Source of the DNA: CAZXCK01 sp964639225
Lineage (GTDB): Bacteria; Chloroflexota; Anaerolineae; Aggregatilineales; Phototrophicaceae
Assembly: GCA_964639225.1 (NCBI GenBank)
Contig: CAZXCK010000119.1
Coordinates: 1-13,278 of the forward strand
DNA: 13,278 nt
Direction of reading: 5' to 3'
How positions within the stretch are numbered: the first letter of the stretch is position 1; each line of letters opens with the position of its first letter. The translations under genes were made by a program, and so were the position numbers. Of this stretch, positions 1 through 8,281 are shown one piece after another. A model generated the notes under the pieces. That model did not search any database, was not told the origin of the DNA, and worked only from the letters and a program-made list of their open reading frames with translations.

Positions 1-127
1 TCACCACCGTTCCCGGCGGTCCACTGGTTGGATTGATGCTCAGCGTAAGGCTTTGTGCATGAACGGGCAAGGCCACAACCAGCACCAGTAAAAGCACAAT
101 AACTGTAAATCTGGTTATTTGGTTCAT
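1..127 (-). CDS. Secreted protein, N-terminal fragment with signal peptide
   Basis: Only the first 42 codons are inside the window; the gene continues past the left edge. The start ATG (125-127, read on the minus strand) is preceded by a good ribosome binding site, GGGAGG, about 10 bases upstream. The product begins with MNQITRF, a hydrophobic stretch at about residues 8-21, and VHA|Q, a textbook signal peptidase I site after residue 24. The mature protein then starts SLTLSINPTSGPPGT. The N-P-x-S-G-P-P-G-T pattern is common at the start of small Ig-like (IPT/TIG-type) domains in exported proteins, so an extracytoplasmic beta-sandwich protein is likely. The function cannot be told from this fragment. 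It is transcribed away from the SPFH operon. Confidence 0.75.
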   Translation of the reverse strand, partial: MNQITRFTVIVLLLVLVVALPVHAQSLTLSINPTSGPPGTVV

Positions 128-384
128 TAGCTACACACCTCCCTCTCCACTATAAATATAGATGCGTTCTTTATTGCCCGCAAATAAGTAGGGGCGCATC
201 CACGCCAGCGCGCAGGGCCAGGACGGCGTCGCGTCGGCGAACACATGCGGCAAATCGGAGCGCAGCGCCTGACTTCTCAAAGACAACCAAGCGTTTCCGT
301 TCGGCTTATGGTACTCTATGAAATTCAACTGGCACGACGCAATTAGATAGCAGCAAGGATCGCTGCTTGTGGAGGCATGGCCAT
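128..384. other. Divergent intergenic region
   Basis: This region of about 257 bases separates the left-hand secreted-protein gene from the SPFH operon. It holds the minus-strand promoter described separately. On the plus strand there is no convincing -35/-10 pair. A small inverted repeat (AGCAGC 349-354, GCTGCT 362-367, 7-base loop) ends three bases before the SPFH ribosome binding site. A 65-codon minus-strand open frame (131-328) has a TTG start and no ribosome binding site, so I do not call it a gene. Confidence 0.5.
155..183 (-). promoter_or_regulatory. Candidate sigma-70 promoter for the secreted-protein gene
   Basis: Read on the minus strand: TTGCGG, a 17-base spacer, then TATATT as the -10 box, about 28 bases upstream of the start codon. 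The -10 box and spacing are good; the -35 box matches TTGACA only in its first three bases. The same arrangement (TTGCGG, 17 bases, AT-rich -10) recurs at 9741-9769. Confidence 0.4.
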
Positions 385-1353
385 ATGGAAATCATCCTGG
401 GTGTTGTTGTTGTCTTGCTCACAGGTGCACTGCTGGTTGTCATCTTTGAGTATCGTGTACGCCAACCGGATGTTATTGTGCTTCATGAGGCCGATGGTCA
501 GATTGGCATTCGAAAAGGACTGTTGTACCCGCGTCATTTCAGTTTGCCTCTGAAACGAACAACCAGTCCGCTCCAGTTGACCATTGAGGCAGCCGCGATA
601 GGCAATCTGCTTGTACGTATTAAAGTGATCGGTACTGCTGTGCCATCGGCCAACCATATCCAATCGCTGATTCGAATTGGCGGGTGGGATAGCGATGCGG
701 TAACGCGAGCCGTTGATCAGGTGAAAATTCTGTTGCAGGATCTTATCAAGGAATATACCGAAAGCTCCGAGATAAACGCGATTTCCTCGCCTGCTATCCT
801 GAAGCACCTGAAAGCACAGGCCGGGCTAATTGAGGAACGCTTTGGCATTGAGTTGATTGCGCTGGCTGTTGAGTCCTGGGAACCGGTAGACCCGGACATT
901 GCAAATGCCCTGAGCCAGCAGGAGGAGGCTCGACTACTCGAACAGGCCGAGCGACTGAATCATCAGGCGCGTATCGCAGTGGCCAAAGCCAGGTACCAGG
1001 CCGACGAAGAGATTGCGATTATGGAACATGCTCTTGAGATGAAGCGCTCTGAATTGAAGAAAGTCCAGTTCGAGAGCGACGCGGAACTGGCGCGCCAGCG
1101 CATTGAGGACGAGCTGGCGCGCAGCCGCCTGCGTCTCGCCTTCGAAAAAGAAGAACTGGAGGTCCTGCGCAACAGTCCTGAGCTGCTGATGTTGACGCCA
1201 CAGGCCGCGCAACTGGCCGAAGCGAGCCAAAGCCTCAAGAATGCGCGGACTGTCATTTCGCTGACACCCCAGGAAACGGCGAGTGGGTCGGCGCTGTTTA
1301 CCTTGTTCCGCAACATCCTTGAGAAAGAAACAGAACCAAAAGACAAAGCATAA
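385..1353 (+). CDS. SPFH/band-7 domain membrane protein
   Basis: The product has 322 residues. I chose the ATG at 385 over an in-frame TTG at 367 because GGAGG (371-375) lies 9 bases before it. Residues 2-21 form one hydrophobic span at the extreme N-terminus, followed by YRVRQPDV. A mixed alpha/beta region at about 24-180 has the look of an SPFH (stomatin/prohibitin/flotillin/HflK) domain. Then comes a charged E/A/R-rich coiled coil at about 175-265 and a tail containing a NSPELLML-type segment typical of flotillin-like proteins. Such proteins form oligomeric rings or scaffolds at the membrane and organise partner enzymes or proteases. The next gene starts 17 bases downstream on the same strand, so the two are almost certainly cotranscribed and the giant fusion protein is the likely partner. 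Which SPFH subfamily it belongs to is uncertain. Confidence 0.8.
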   Translation: MEIILGVVVVLLTGALLVVIFEYRVRQPDVIVLHEADGQIGIRKGLLYPRHFSLPLKRTTSPLQLTIEAAAIGNLLVRIKVIGTAVPSANHIQSLIRIGGWDSDAVTRAVDQVKILLQDLIKEYTESSEINAISSPAILKHLKAQAGLIEERFGIELIALAVESWEPVDPDIANALSQQEEARLLEQAERLNHQARIAVAKARYQADEEIAIMEHALEMKRSELKKVQFESDAELARQRIEDELARSRLRLAFEKEELEVLRNSPELLMLTPQAAQLAEASQSLKNARTVISLTPQETASGSALFTLFRNILEKETEPKDKA

Positions 1354-1370
1354 TCCTGGACTGTTCATCG

Positions 1371-4300
1371 ATGCCCTATTCTTCTCATCCGATGGCACTT
1401 TTTCGTCTGAAAGCCGTTCCGGCGGCGCGTGTTTCCGAGGTAAGCGAAGCGACAGCCGCAGCCCCAGTTCCAGACGAAGATCGTATTAACTTTCATATCG
1501 GGAATCCGCTGCAGGATGCGCGCCTCTCGTCGGCCTTCATGCGCCTCACGCTCGGACTGGACATCCACCAGGAGGCGTTGAATGATGCCGATGCCGGGTT
1601 GCTGCTGGACGAAATGGGATGGGAAGAAGCGGACAGACCTAAACTTGAGTTCGTGATTCGCACCATCCAGAAGAGTGCCCCCTATATGCCACGCGGTGGC
1701 TATTCGTCCCAAAAGCCCCATGCGCTGGTCGATAGGTTTTATGCCTGGCTGGAGCGTCAACAGGACCCCCTGCACTATGATCGGGGAGAGCGTTCCGGCA
1801 GGCGTGAGGTTATTCTCGCCTCCGGGGGGATACAGGAAACCCTGCGCGTGGTGCTGTTTACTTTGTCCGGGCGACTGACGCACGTACCCGCGCGCATTCT
1901 GTGCCACAACTACGATCTTGCGTCTTTCTCGAAAGCTATTCCCAACCTGCTGTTTGAGGATCTGCCCACAGATGAGCAGATCGCCTATGACCGTATTGCT
2001 GAAGTTCTGGCGGAGCAGCCGCAGTCTCCGGTTTTTCTGATTCTGGGCAGCGTGCCGGAAGAACTCATGCGCCGCAAATTGCGCACATTGGGGACAGATC
2101 GCCCGCTGTTCTTCATCGAAGCGAACAATGCCCCTAATCACCTGTCCCTGGCGCGTGAAGCACGGTTGGTACAGGTTGTCATACGCCTGCTGTCCCCGGC
2201 GATCTTTTCACCCCGGTTACACAACCTTTCCACGGTGTTTGTTGCAGGTAATGCGGAATTTCTGCGCGCCATTGAAAGCGTCCATTTCAACCTGAAAGGT
2301 ACGCCTTCCGCATCGGAAGTCGAGCTCCTGACGTTTTTGCTTGACCAGAAGCTCGTCAACTCCTCGACGAATGGGCATTCTGTGACTCCACACACCCGAC
2401 CATCATCAGAAGGGCTGGTGCTGGGCAATAAGACCTTTACTGCGCTGCCTCATCTGACCGGACGGGCCGAGCGTTACCTGGACGAACTGTTAAGCAATCA
2501 TGCCCGGATGCTGGATCACTCCTTGGCGGCACTGGGCGACAAGACCGACCTCTTTACACAGCGTATTCAACGCGCCTGGAGAGGGCAGCTTTCCGACCAG
2601 TTTGCGGGTGTTGAGTTCAGAGAACTCCTGGATCGACTCGTCAGTGACCTTGACGGGGCGGATACCATCCAGGCGCTGGAACAGAGCTTCCTGAGCGCGT
2701 TCATGAAGCATCAGCCCCAGTACCAGCCGGAAGCCTGCAAGGTGGTGAGCGGTTCATCCCGCACCGCGTTGGGCATTCTGGGTCTTCATTGCGGGATTAC
2801 CGAGGTTGTAATCCCTGATTTAAGCTGGTCCTATGAGCAGTGTTTCCCGCATATCCACTCCGTGCCATTGACCGAGCCGCTGGGCCTTGATGCCGAAGCC
2901 ATGATCGAAGCCGTCGAGGCATTGTGCAAGCGTGATCCGTCGTGGCGCAGGCGCGGCGCTATGGTCATCAATAACCCGCACAACGCGACCGGACGCATCT
3001 TCAGTGAGGAAGCGATCAAAAAGCTGATCCTTTACTGCCTGGAGAATGGCATTTACCTCATCGACGATCTGGCCTATCAGAACATGATTCCGGCCAACGA
3101 CCTGCCGGAAATCAAAACGGTTCGTCAGCTTACGTCGGAACTCGTCTGGCTGGGCCTCGCAGACGAACAGCGCGCCGACCGGGTGATTACCGTCCACAGC
3201 GTATCCAAAACCGATAGTTCGGCGGGTTCCCGGCTGGCGGTTATTGAAATTCGTGACAGCGAACTGCGGCGGCGCTTTGAGGAGATCAACGCTCACATTA
3301 AGCCGAATCTCGGCGCGATGCTCATCAGTTACCTGTTTTATCGCAGCAGCGTACATGCGGTGAGAACTTACTGGCATTTGCGCAATACGCTTTTGCAGGA
3401 ACGGTCGAATGCCTTAGTGACCGCTGTGGCCAATCTTCCGCAGGAACGCAACCCATTTGGGTTGGAGATCATTCCGCCCGCCGGCAGCATGTATCCTCTC
3501 CTGCATGTCAAAACGCTGCCGCCCGGACTTTCGCTGGATTGGTTGTCTTCGTCATTGGCGAGGCGCGGCATTGGGATGCTACCCCTGGCAACCTTCGCCC
3601 GCACCGAAAAAGGATTTGAGACCGGACGAACAACATTCAGGCTGACGTTGGGTGGCGTGGACGACGCGGAAACGATGCTGGCCAAAACCCGCCGCCTGCT
3701 GATCGATCTCAACCGCCTGATCGCCAATGAAGATGCGCGCTATAACCGCAGGAAACTGACCCGCCGAACCGTGACCGCTGCGAACAATCGTCTGCCACAA
3801 CTGGCCAAATCCATGGATGACATTGCCGGGCAGATTTTGCACCAGTGTCTGAACAGCCGAGCCTGTCAGCGTCTGATGTCGATGCCTTTGCTTGATGTCG
3901 AACGGGAGCGACAGCATTTTGTGCAATGGCACGCCCCGGAACGGCTGGCTGTATTCCGCACCCGTCTGCTGGATCGGGCCCAGATTAGCGACGAACTGAT
4001 GCGCCAGGCATTAGAAAACGGCGGTAAACGGCTGGCTGATCAATTGCAGCCGGAATTCATGAAAGACTCGCTGCAGCGCCGCCAGCACTTATTCAGGCAG
4101 CGATCCTATGATCGAACCGTTCACCCGACCCAGATGTATTCGCTGGAAGCCGAATTGGCTTTTGATGCGATTCTAACCGCATTAATCGCCAGACAACCCG
4201 TTGCCCCCGCGCTCATCGAACGGGCGGCTTACGAACTCCTGAGCGAGCATCTTGGTCTCAATGTCGCCATTTCGTCACAGCAGGAAGCCAGCGAGATTCT

Positions 4301-6989
4301 GCTGGACCTTGATGCATTAACGGCGAGCGAACAGTACACACAATTGTTCACCAACGCCACGCTGTCCCCTTTCCTGTCATTCTGGAGTGACTGGGATGGT
4401 AGCAATCGGCCTTCGGGCCAGGGGCACTACCTGGTCGCTGCGGTGGTCATGCAGAACGTGCGCCGCCAGGCTCGCATTCTCAACCTGCTGCGGCAGGTTG
4501 ACCCAGGGATTGCCGTGAGTCCTGATCTGCTGTCCGAACTGGACCGGCTTGAGCAGCGGAATCAACGTTTCACGCAGCTTTTGAATAACATCACCCAACT
4601 GACTCATCAACTGGAACAACGTTATCGAAGTATCCTGCCGTTCTCGCTGGATACGACCCCCTGGCAGCGGATGGCGACGCGCCTGCGTCTGCGTCGTGAC
4701 CCGGCGAAGGTTTTGTGGCAGCACAACGACCGCTACGAGCAAAAGATGTTTGAGCTGCGCCAGGAACGGCGGCAAATGCTCGAATATTACTTTGAACTGA
4801 ACAAACAACTGCGCAAACAACTGCATGCTCTGATCCCGGCTATTCAGATGAATCGTCATGCCGAACCGCTGCTGCGCGAGGTTGTGGGCTATCAGGATAT
4901 TCTGAAGCGGGTCGTCATCACGCCGCGCATTCAGGAATCCATCATTGCCGCGCGTGACCCATTTACGGTTGATACGACAGTATATAACGTGCATGAGATC
5001 AACACGATCGCCGGTAAATACGGCAATCCGGGCATGGTGCTGGCGATGCAGGTCAGCCTGTCAACCCAGGCGGAGATGCTGATTTCACTCGACAGAAAAA
5101 TGCACGCCCAGTTGGAGCAGGCCCGGCGCGAACACCTCTCGTCCGAACTGCCATCCATCTGGCTCATTCCCTTATTTGAGGACAGTGAGTCGGTTGGCAA
5201 TATCCGCGCCTATCTGGATCAGATGTGGGATTATGCAACCCAAAGCCGCCACGCAGCCCAGTCCACCCAGGACCGTTTTACCGAAATCATCACGGAAGTA
5301 TTTGTTGCCGGTTCAGATCTCAGCCAGCAGGTGAGCCAGGCCAAGAGCGAATACCTGTTCAAGTCGGCGAAGTACGATGTCCAGTCGTGGCTGGTGGAAC
5401 ATGATACCGCCGAGCCGGTACGCATCAAACTAGGCAGTGGCGAACCCATGCAGCGCCAGGGCGGCTACTATTCGCACGTGGCTGGCGCTCATGCCTTCCT
5501 GAACGCCTCGGCTAACCAACAGCGGTTTTCAGAATACCTGATGGCGGCGGCTCGTAAGAGTACGGCCCATGCGGTGACCCCCTTACAGGGTGTCTTCCTG
5601 AATGGGGAGCTGAGAACGTTTCAGAGCAATTTGTCGGAGCAGTTGCGTTTCCTGCCGGTGTGTGAACTTGCCAACCTGCTATACCATGTGCGCGAAGCGC
5701 AGATTGCCCACCGTGAAGACCTGATTCGCGCGGTTGAAACCGCTGGCGAAAGCCGCCTGATCGCGCCAAGTCGCAGCTTACAGGAACTGCAGCGGTTAAC
5801 TATTGGAACCAAAGAGGCATTCTACGAGCAGTTTCTGGATGAACTGACCGACAGTTTCCGGCACATTCTGTATGGTGAAGAAGAAGATGTGGTCGGAATC
5901 CACATCATCTCTTATTTCATTGGCCGGTCGATGGCGCAGCTCCGCGACCGACCGACCAGCCGACGCTCAGGCGGAACGGGGGCCGAACTTGGCCAGCGTA
6001 TTCTGGCGAATATCGCCGAAATCATCCCACTGGCAAAACAAGGCAGCCTGCTGCGGGCCATATCCCACAACTCCGCGCAGACATCTGTGCTTGGCGTTAA
6101 CCAGCTCACTACTGGCTTGTTCCGTGCTCTGGAACGTCTGGCACAGAAGACCATTGTTGAAGCCGAACAGGATCGCATGATAGCGGAACGCCTGTTACCG
6201 CACCTGCCTATGTACGAGATTCTCAGCACGCTGCGGATTTATCAGGATCGCCAGGGTGAATTTCTGCAATCCATTGAAACAGCCTTCCCGGCAGGCAACT
6301 CCGCGTTTGTCGCCCTCCGCGAAGATCATGACGCGATGCGGCGGTATTTGCCGCTTTTCCAGCAGGAACTGCTTCGTCGTCACGGCGTGAACGTCAATGA
6401 ATTCTTCTCCAATGGGGTTTTCATCCCCGAACTGCTGCCGACCCTCCGACCCGACCTGGCCGTTCTGCTGCAGGAAGACCTGTTTAACACCGAGATTGAT
6501 GTACTGCTCGCCCATGTTTCAGGGAAAATAGCCGACGAGTGGGTGGCGGAGACTGCGAGATTGCTTGACATTCCCAGGCAAATCCACTATTGGCGCTCAA
6601 CGATCTGGGATGTATTCGGCGAATCGATTTACGAGCGTGTGCAGAGTTTCAATGAACTGGCTACCACGTTGTATGCTTACGCATCCACACAGGTGACTGG
6701 CGTGATGCCTCCGCCGACCCTTGACAGGTCCAAACTATCCCCCGTACTCACTGGATTCTTCCGAACGGCTCGCGCTGATGATGAAATGCGCAGTTTTCTG
6801 CTCGGTGCCATCGAATACCTGAGTTCGCTCACCGAGGGCAACCACGAGATGCCTGTCAGCATCATACGAGCCATGAATGGTGTTGAGCGTATTGCGCACA
6901 TTGAAGAAAGCGCGCTTCCTCCGGAAAAACAAAATCTGTTCCGCCATTGTGTGCTGCAGATCGCACGTTTGGCGGGTGAGAATGGGTAA
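1371..6989 (+). CDS. Giant fusion: degenerate aminotransferase, intact PLP aminotransferase, diverged PEP carboxylase
   Basis: One uninterrupted frame of 1872 residues. No strong ribosome binding site precedes 1371; ATG 1392 is an alternative start. Part 1, about 38-400, looks like a fold-type-I aminotransferase (INFHIGNP at 39-46, SGGIQET at 151-157), but the lysine position appears to be Pro276 in LLSPAIF. Part 2, about 400-800, is an intact class I/II aminotransferase: SGSSRTA 460-466, NNPHNATG 534-541, Asp566 and Tyr569 for the PLP ring, Schiff-base Lys613 in SVSK, Arg621 for the phosphate, and Arg757 (FRLTLGG) for the substrate carboxylate. Part 3, about 800-1872, follows PEP carboxylase motif order: VHPTQ (His918), WSDWDG 1005-1010, SLSTQAEML 1229-1237, IPLFED 1266-1271, GSD 1314-1316, GSGEPMQRQGG 1355-1365, NGELR 1411-1415, RPTSRRSGG 1527-1535. 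Several catalytic residues of part 3 are replaced. Transamination of oxaloacetate or a similar acid is plausible; carboxylase activity is doubtful. The domain reading is mine, without a database search. Confidence 0.8.
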   Translation: MPYSSHPMALFRLKAVPAARVSEVSEATAAAPVPDEDRINFHIGNPLQDARLSSAFMRLTLGLDIHQEALNDADAGLLLDEMGWEEADRPKLEFVIRTIQKSAPYMPRGGYSSQKPHALVDRFYAWLERQQDPLHYDRGERSGRREVILASGGIQETLRVVLFTLSGRLTHVPARILCHNYDLASFSKAIPNLLFEDLPTDEQIAYDRIAEVLAEQPQSPVFLILGSVPEELMRRKLRTLGTDRPLFFIEANNAPNHLSLAREARLVQVVIRLLSPAIFSPRLHNLSTVFVAGNAEFLRAIESVHFNLKGTPSASEVELLTFLLDQKLVNSSTNGHSVTPHTRPSSEGLVLGNKTFTALPHLTGRAERYLDELLSNHARMLDHSLAALGDKTDLFTQRIQRAWRGQLSDQFAGVEFRELLDRLVSDLDGADTIQALEQSFLSAFMKHQPQYQPEACKVVSGSSRTALGILGLHCGITEVVIPDLSWSYEQCFPHIHSVPLTEPLGLDAEAMIEAVEALCKRDPSWRRRGAMVINNPHNATGRIFSEEAIKKLILYCLENGIYLIDDLAYQNMIPANDLPEIKTVRQLTSELVWLGLADEQRADRVITVHSVSKTDSSAGSRLAVIEIRDSELRRRFEEINAHIKPNLGAMLISYLFYRSSVHAVRTYWHLRNTLLQERSNALVTAVANLPQERNPFGLEIIPPAGSMYPLLHVKTLPPGLSLDWLSSSLARRGIGMLPLATFARTEKGFETGRTTFRLTLGGVDDAETMLAKTRRLLIDLNRLIANEDARYNRRKLTRRTVTAANNRLPQLAKSMDDIAGQILHQCLNSRACQRLMSMPLLDVERERQHFVQWHAPERLAVFRTRLLDRAQISDELMRQALENGGKRLADQLQPEFMKDSLQRRQHLFRQRSYDRTVHPTQMYSLEAELAFDAILTALIARQPVAPALIERAAYELLSEHLGLNVAISSQQEASEILLDLDALTASEQYTQLFTNATLSPFLSFWSDWDGSNRPSGQGHYLVAAVVMQNVRRQARILNLLRQVDPGIAVSPDLLSELDRLEQRNQRFTQLLNNITQLTHQLEQRYRSILPFSLDTTPWQRMATRLRLRRDPAKVLWQHNDRYEQKMFELRQERRQMLEYYFELNKQLRKQLHALIPAIQMNRHAEPLLREVVGYQDILKRVVITPRIQESIIAARDPFTVDTTVYNVHEINTIAGKYGNPGMVLAMQVSLSTQAEMLISLDRKMHAQLEQARREHLSSELPSIWLIPLFEDSESVGNIRAYLDQMWDYATQSRHAAQSTQDRFTEIITEVFVAGSDLSQQVSQAKSEYLFKSAKYDVQSWLVEHDTAEPVRIKLGSGEPMQRQGGYYSHVAGAHAFLNASANQQRFSEYLMAAARKSTAHAVTPLQGVFLNGELRTFQSNLSEQLRFLPVCELANLLYHVREAQIAHREDLIRAVETAGESRLIAPSRSLQELQRLTIGTKEAFYEQFLDELTDSFRHILYGEEEDVVGIHIISYFIGRSMAQLRDRPTSRRSGGTGAELGQRILANIAEIIPLAKQGSLLRAISHNSAQTSVLGVNQLTTGLFRALERLAQKTIVEAEQDRMIAERLLPHLPMYEILSTLRIYQDRQGEFLQSIETAFPAGNSAFVALREDHDAMRRYLPLFQQELLRRHGVNVNEFFSNGVFIPELLPTLRPDLAVLLQEDLFNTEIDVLLAHVSGKIADEWVAETARLLDIPRQIHYWRSTIWDVFGESIYERVQSFNELATTLYAYASTQVTGVMPPPTLDRSKLSPVLTGFFRTARADDEMRSFLLGAIEYLSSLTEGNHEMPVSIIRAMNGVERIAHIEESALPPEKQNLFRHCVLQIARLAGENG

Positions 6990-7032
6990 CAGGGCTTATG
7001 CCGTTTCTCTGCTGAAGGAAGCAGATTTTGAG

Positions 7033-7061
7033 GCCAGCGCAGCGGGGAGCCGCTGGCTGGC
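7033..7061. terminator. Strong hairpin between convergent genes
   Basis: GCCAGC-G-CAGCGG / GGAG loop / CCGCTG-GCTGGC gives a 12-bp GC-rich stem with one bulged G and a 4-base loop. It lies 44 bases after the stop of the giant gene and 55 bases past the stop of the oppositely oriented cytochrome gene. No run of T follows on either strand, so it is not a classic intrinsic terminator. It could block read-through or protect transcript ends from either side. Confidence 0.45.
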
Positions 7062-7084
7062 AGCTCGGTTTAACAGGCATGGGG

Positions 7085-7111
7085 CGACCTTTTACCGGTC
7101 GGTCCGTTTTT
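7085..7111 (+). terminator. Weak intrinsic-terminator-like element
   Basis: CGACC (7085-7089), a 7-base loop and GGTCG (7097-7101) form a 5-bp stem; GTCCG and five T (7107-7111) follow. The short stem and the gap before the T run make it weak. It would end plus-strand transcription from the giant gene just before the cytochrome gene. Confidence 0.3.
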
Positions 7112-7115
7112 GTTG

Positions 7116-8249
7116 TCACGGACGGCTCAGACCGTCCATGTCGACGGCAGCCTGCTCGCTCAGGTCGTGCAGGCTGTCATAGAGCAACTGCATTACGTAA
7201 CGCGGATTATGCGCGTAAGCGCCGGGGTCCTTCACGACAAAGTGATAATTGTAGGCCGCCCGCAGCAGGCGCGGAGTCCAGGCACTGTACGGATTGCGGT
7301 CCTCCTCCTCACCATCGTCGAAGAAATACGGATGGCGGCTGGAATCATACACAATTGGCGTATCGGCGACCTCGACAGCGTAGCTTTGCAGCGCGTCGAG
7401 CAGGCGCGTATGGAACACATCAATCTCCTCGGCGATCCCCGTCTGAATGTCGCCGTCGCCGTCATAGTCGGTGGTGTCATAGCGGATCAGACGCAGGTCG
7501 CTGGCTTCGGTCACATTCACATGGCACGCGCTGCACGCCAGCGGATCGACGCGCAGATGGTGCGGATCATGACATGAATGACAACTCTGGAAATCCTCGG
7601 TGTGTTCAAAGCGCCCGTCATACGTCAGCCCGGCGTATTGATACCCACCGCGCGCAGTGGCACCCATCAGCGTCGCACCGGCGATGTGATAATGCACGTT
7701 GATGAACTCCAGGTCATCGTCAACACGGTCATTGTCGAGGCCAGCGAGTGTATCATTGACGCTCACGGTGGATTCCAGTCCCTGGTGACACAGCAGACAG
7801 CCCGACTCACTGTCCATCACATCCACCTCATCGCCAGAAGGAAAGGCGACGGTCTGCATTTGATGGACGGAGTCATTATGACAGGCGACACACGAGACCA
7901 CCGTCCCGGTTGGCATATCCTGCGAGACACTGCCAGCGGACGAATCGCGCTCGCCCACCCGGTCCAGCAGACCGAGCGTACTGTGACAGGCGGCGCAGTA
8001 ACTCGGAATCAGCGGCGGATCGTCGTCGTCCCAATAGGTAAACGAGCGCGACGTATAATCGGCATGGCCGGATTCGCTCCAGTCCGTCGTAACGGACTGC
8101 ACCACCTCCTGCCCGACGTACTGCTCCACCGATTCGCCGGTCCATACCCGGATGATCGCCGAGAATATAATCAGACCCGGCACGACGACCATGACCACCG
8201 TCAACAGCAGACGACGATTCCTGTTCGCCCGGTCGATGAGGTTTTGCAT
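7116..8249 (-). CDS. Membrane-anchored pentaheme cytochrome c
   Basis: The product has 377 residues. I chose ATG 8249 over an in-frame TTG at 8255 because GAGGGG (8258-8263 on the minus strand) lies 8 bases before it. An uncleaved N-terminal anchor at about residues 14-34 follows a basic start (NRNRR), so the rest should face outside the cytoplasmic membrane. Five CxxCH heme c sites are visible: CAACH 85-89, CVACH 120-124, CLLCH 151-155, CHSCH 223-227 and CSACH 239-243. Extra His residues at HYH 186-188 and HH 230-231 could be distal ligands. The last 130 residues have no heme site and are rich in Asp, Glu and Tyr. The protein should carry electrons between a membrane donor and an outside acceptor. 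It is the last gene of a minus-strand operon with a flavocytochrome b, the probable electron partner. The terminal acceptor cannot be told. Confidence 0.85.
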   Translation of the reverse strand: MQNLIDRANRNRRLLLTVVMVVVPGLIIFSAIIRVWTGESVEQYVGQEVVQSVTTDWSESGHADYTSRSFTYWDDDDPPLIPSYCAACHSTLGLLDRVGERDSSAGSVSQDMPTGTVVSCVACHNDSVHQMQTVAFPSGDEVDVMDSESGCLLCHQGLESTVSVNDTLAGLDNDRVDDDLEFINVHYHIAGATLMGATARGGYQYAGLTYDGRFEHTEDFQSCHSCHDPHHLRVDPLACSACHVNVTEASDLRLIRYDTTDYDGDGDIQTGIAEEIDVFHTRLLDALQSYAVEVADTPIVYDSSRHPYFFDDGEEEDRNPYSAWTPRLLRAAYNYHFVVKDPGAYAHNPRYVMQLLYDSLHDLSEQAAVDMDGLSRP

Positions 8250-8281
8250 TGTCAATTCCCCTCAGGCTACGTATACAGATT

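Noticed and set aside
131..328. 65-codon open frame on the minus strand in the left intergenic region
   Set aside because: It starts at TTG without a ribosome binding site, contains the candidate promoter of the neighbouring gene, and its product shows no recognisable domain.
330..346. TGGCAC upstream of the SPFH gene, like the -24 element of a sigma-54 promoter
   Set aside because: The -12 TTGC element is absent at the required spacing.
1365..2141. 258-codon minus-strand open frame
   Set aside because: It is a shadow of the first aminotransferase-like domain of the giant gene; the product has no recognisable motif.
1371..6989. Possibility that the giant frame is an assembly artefact joining two genes
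   Set aside because: The frame is continuous for 5.6 kb with uniform coding character, and no internal stop, start with a strong ribosome binding site, or intergenic-like stretch is evident at the domain borders. Read coverage would settle it.
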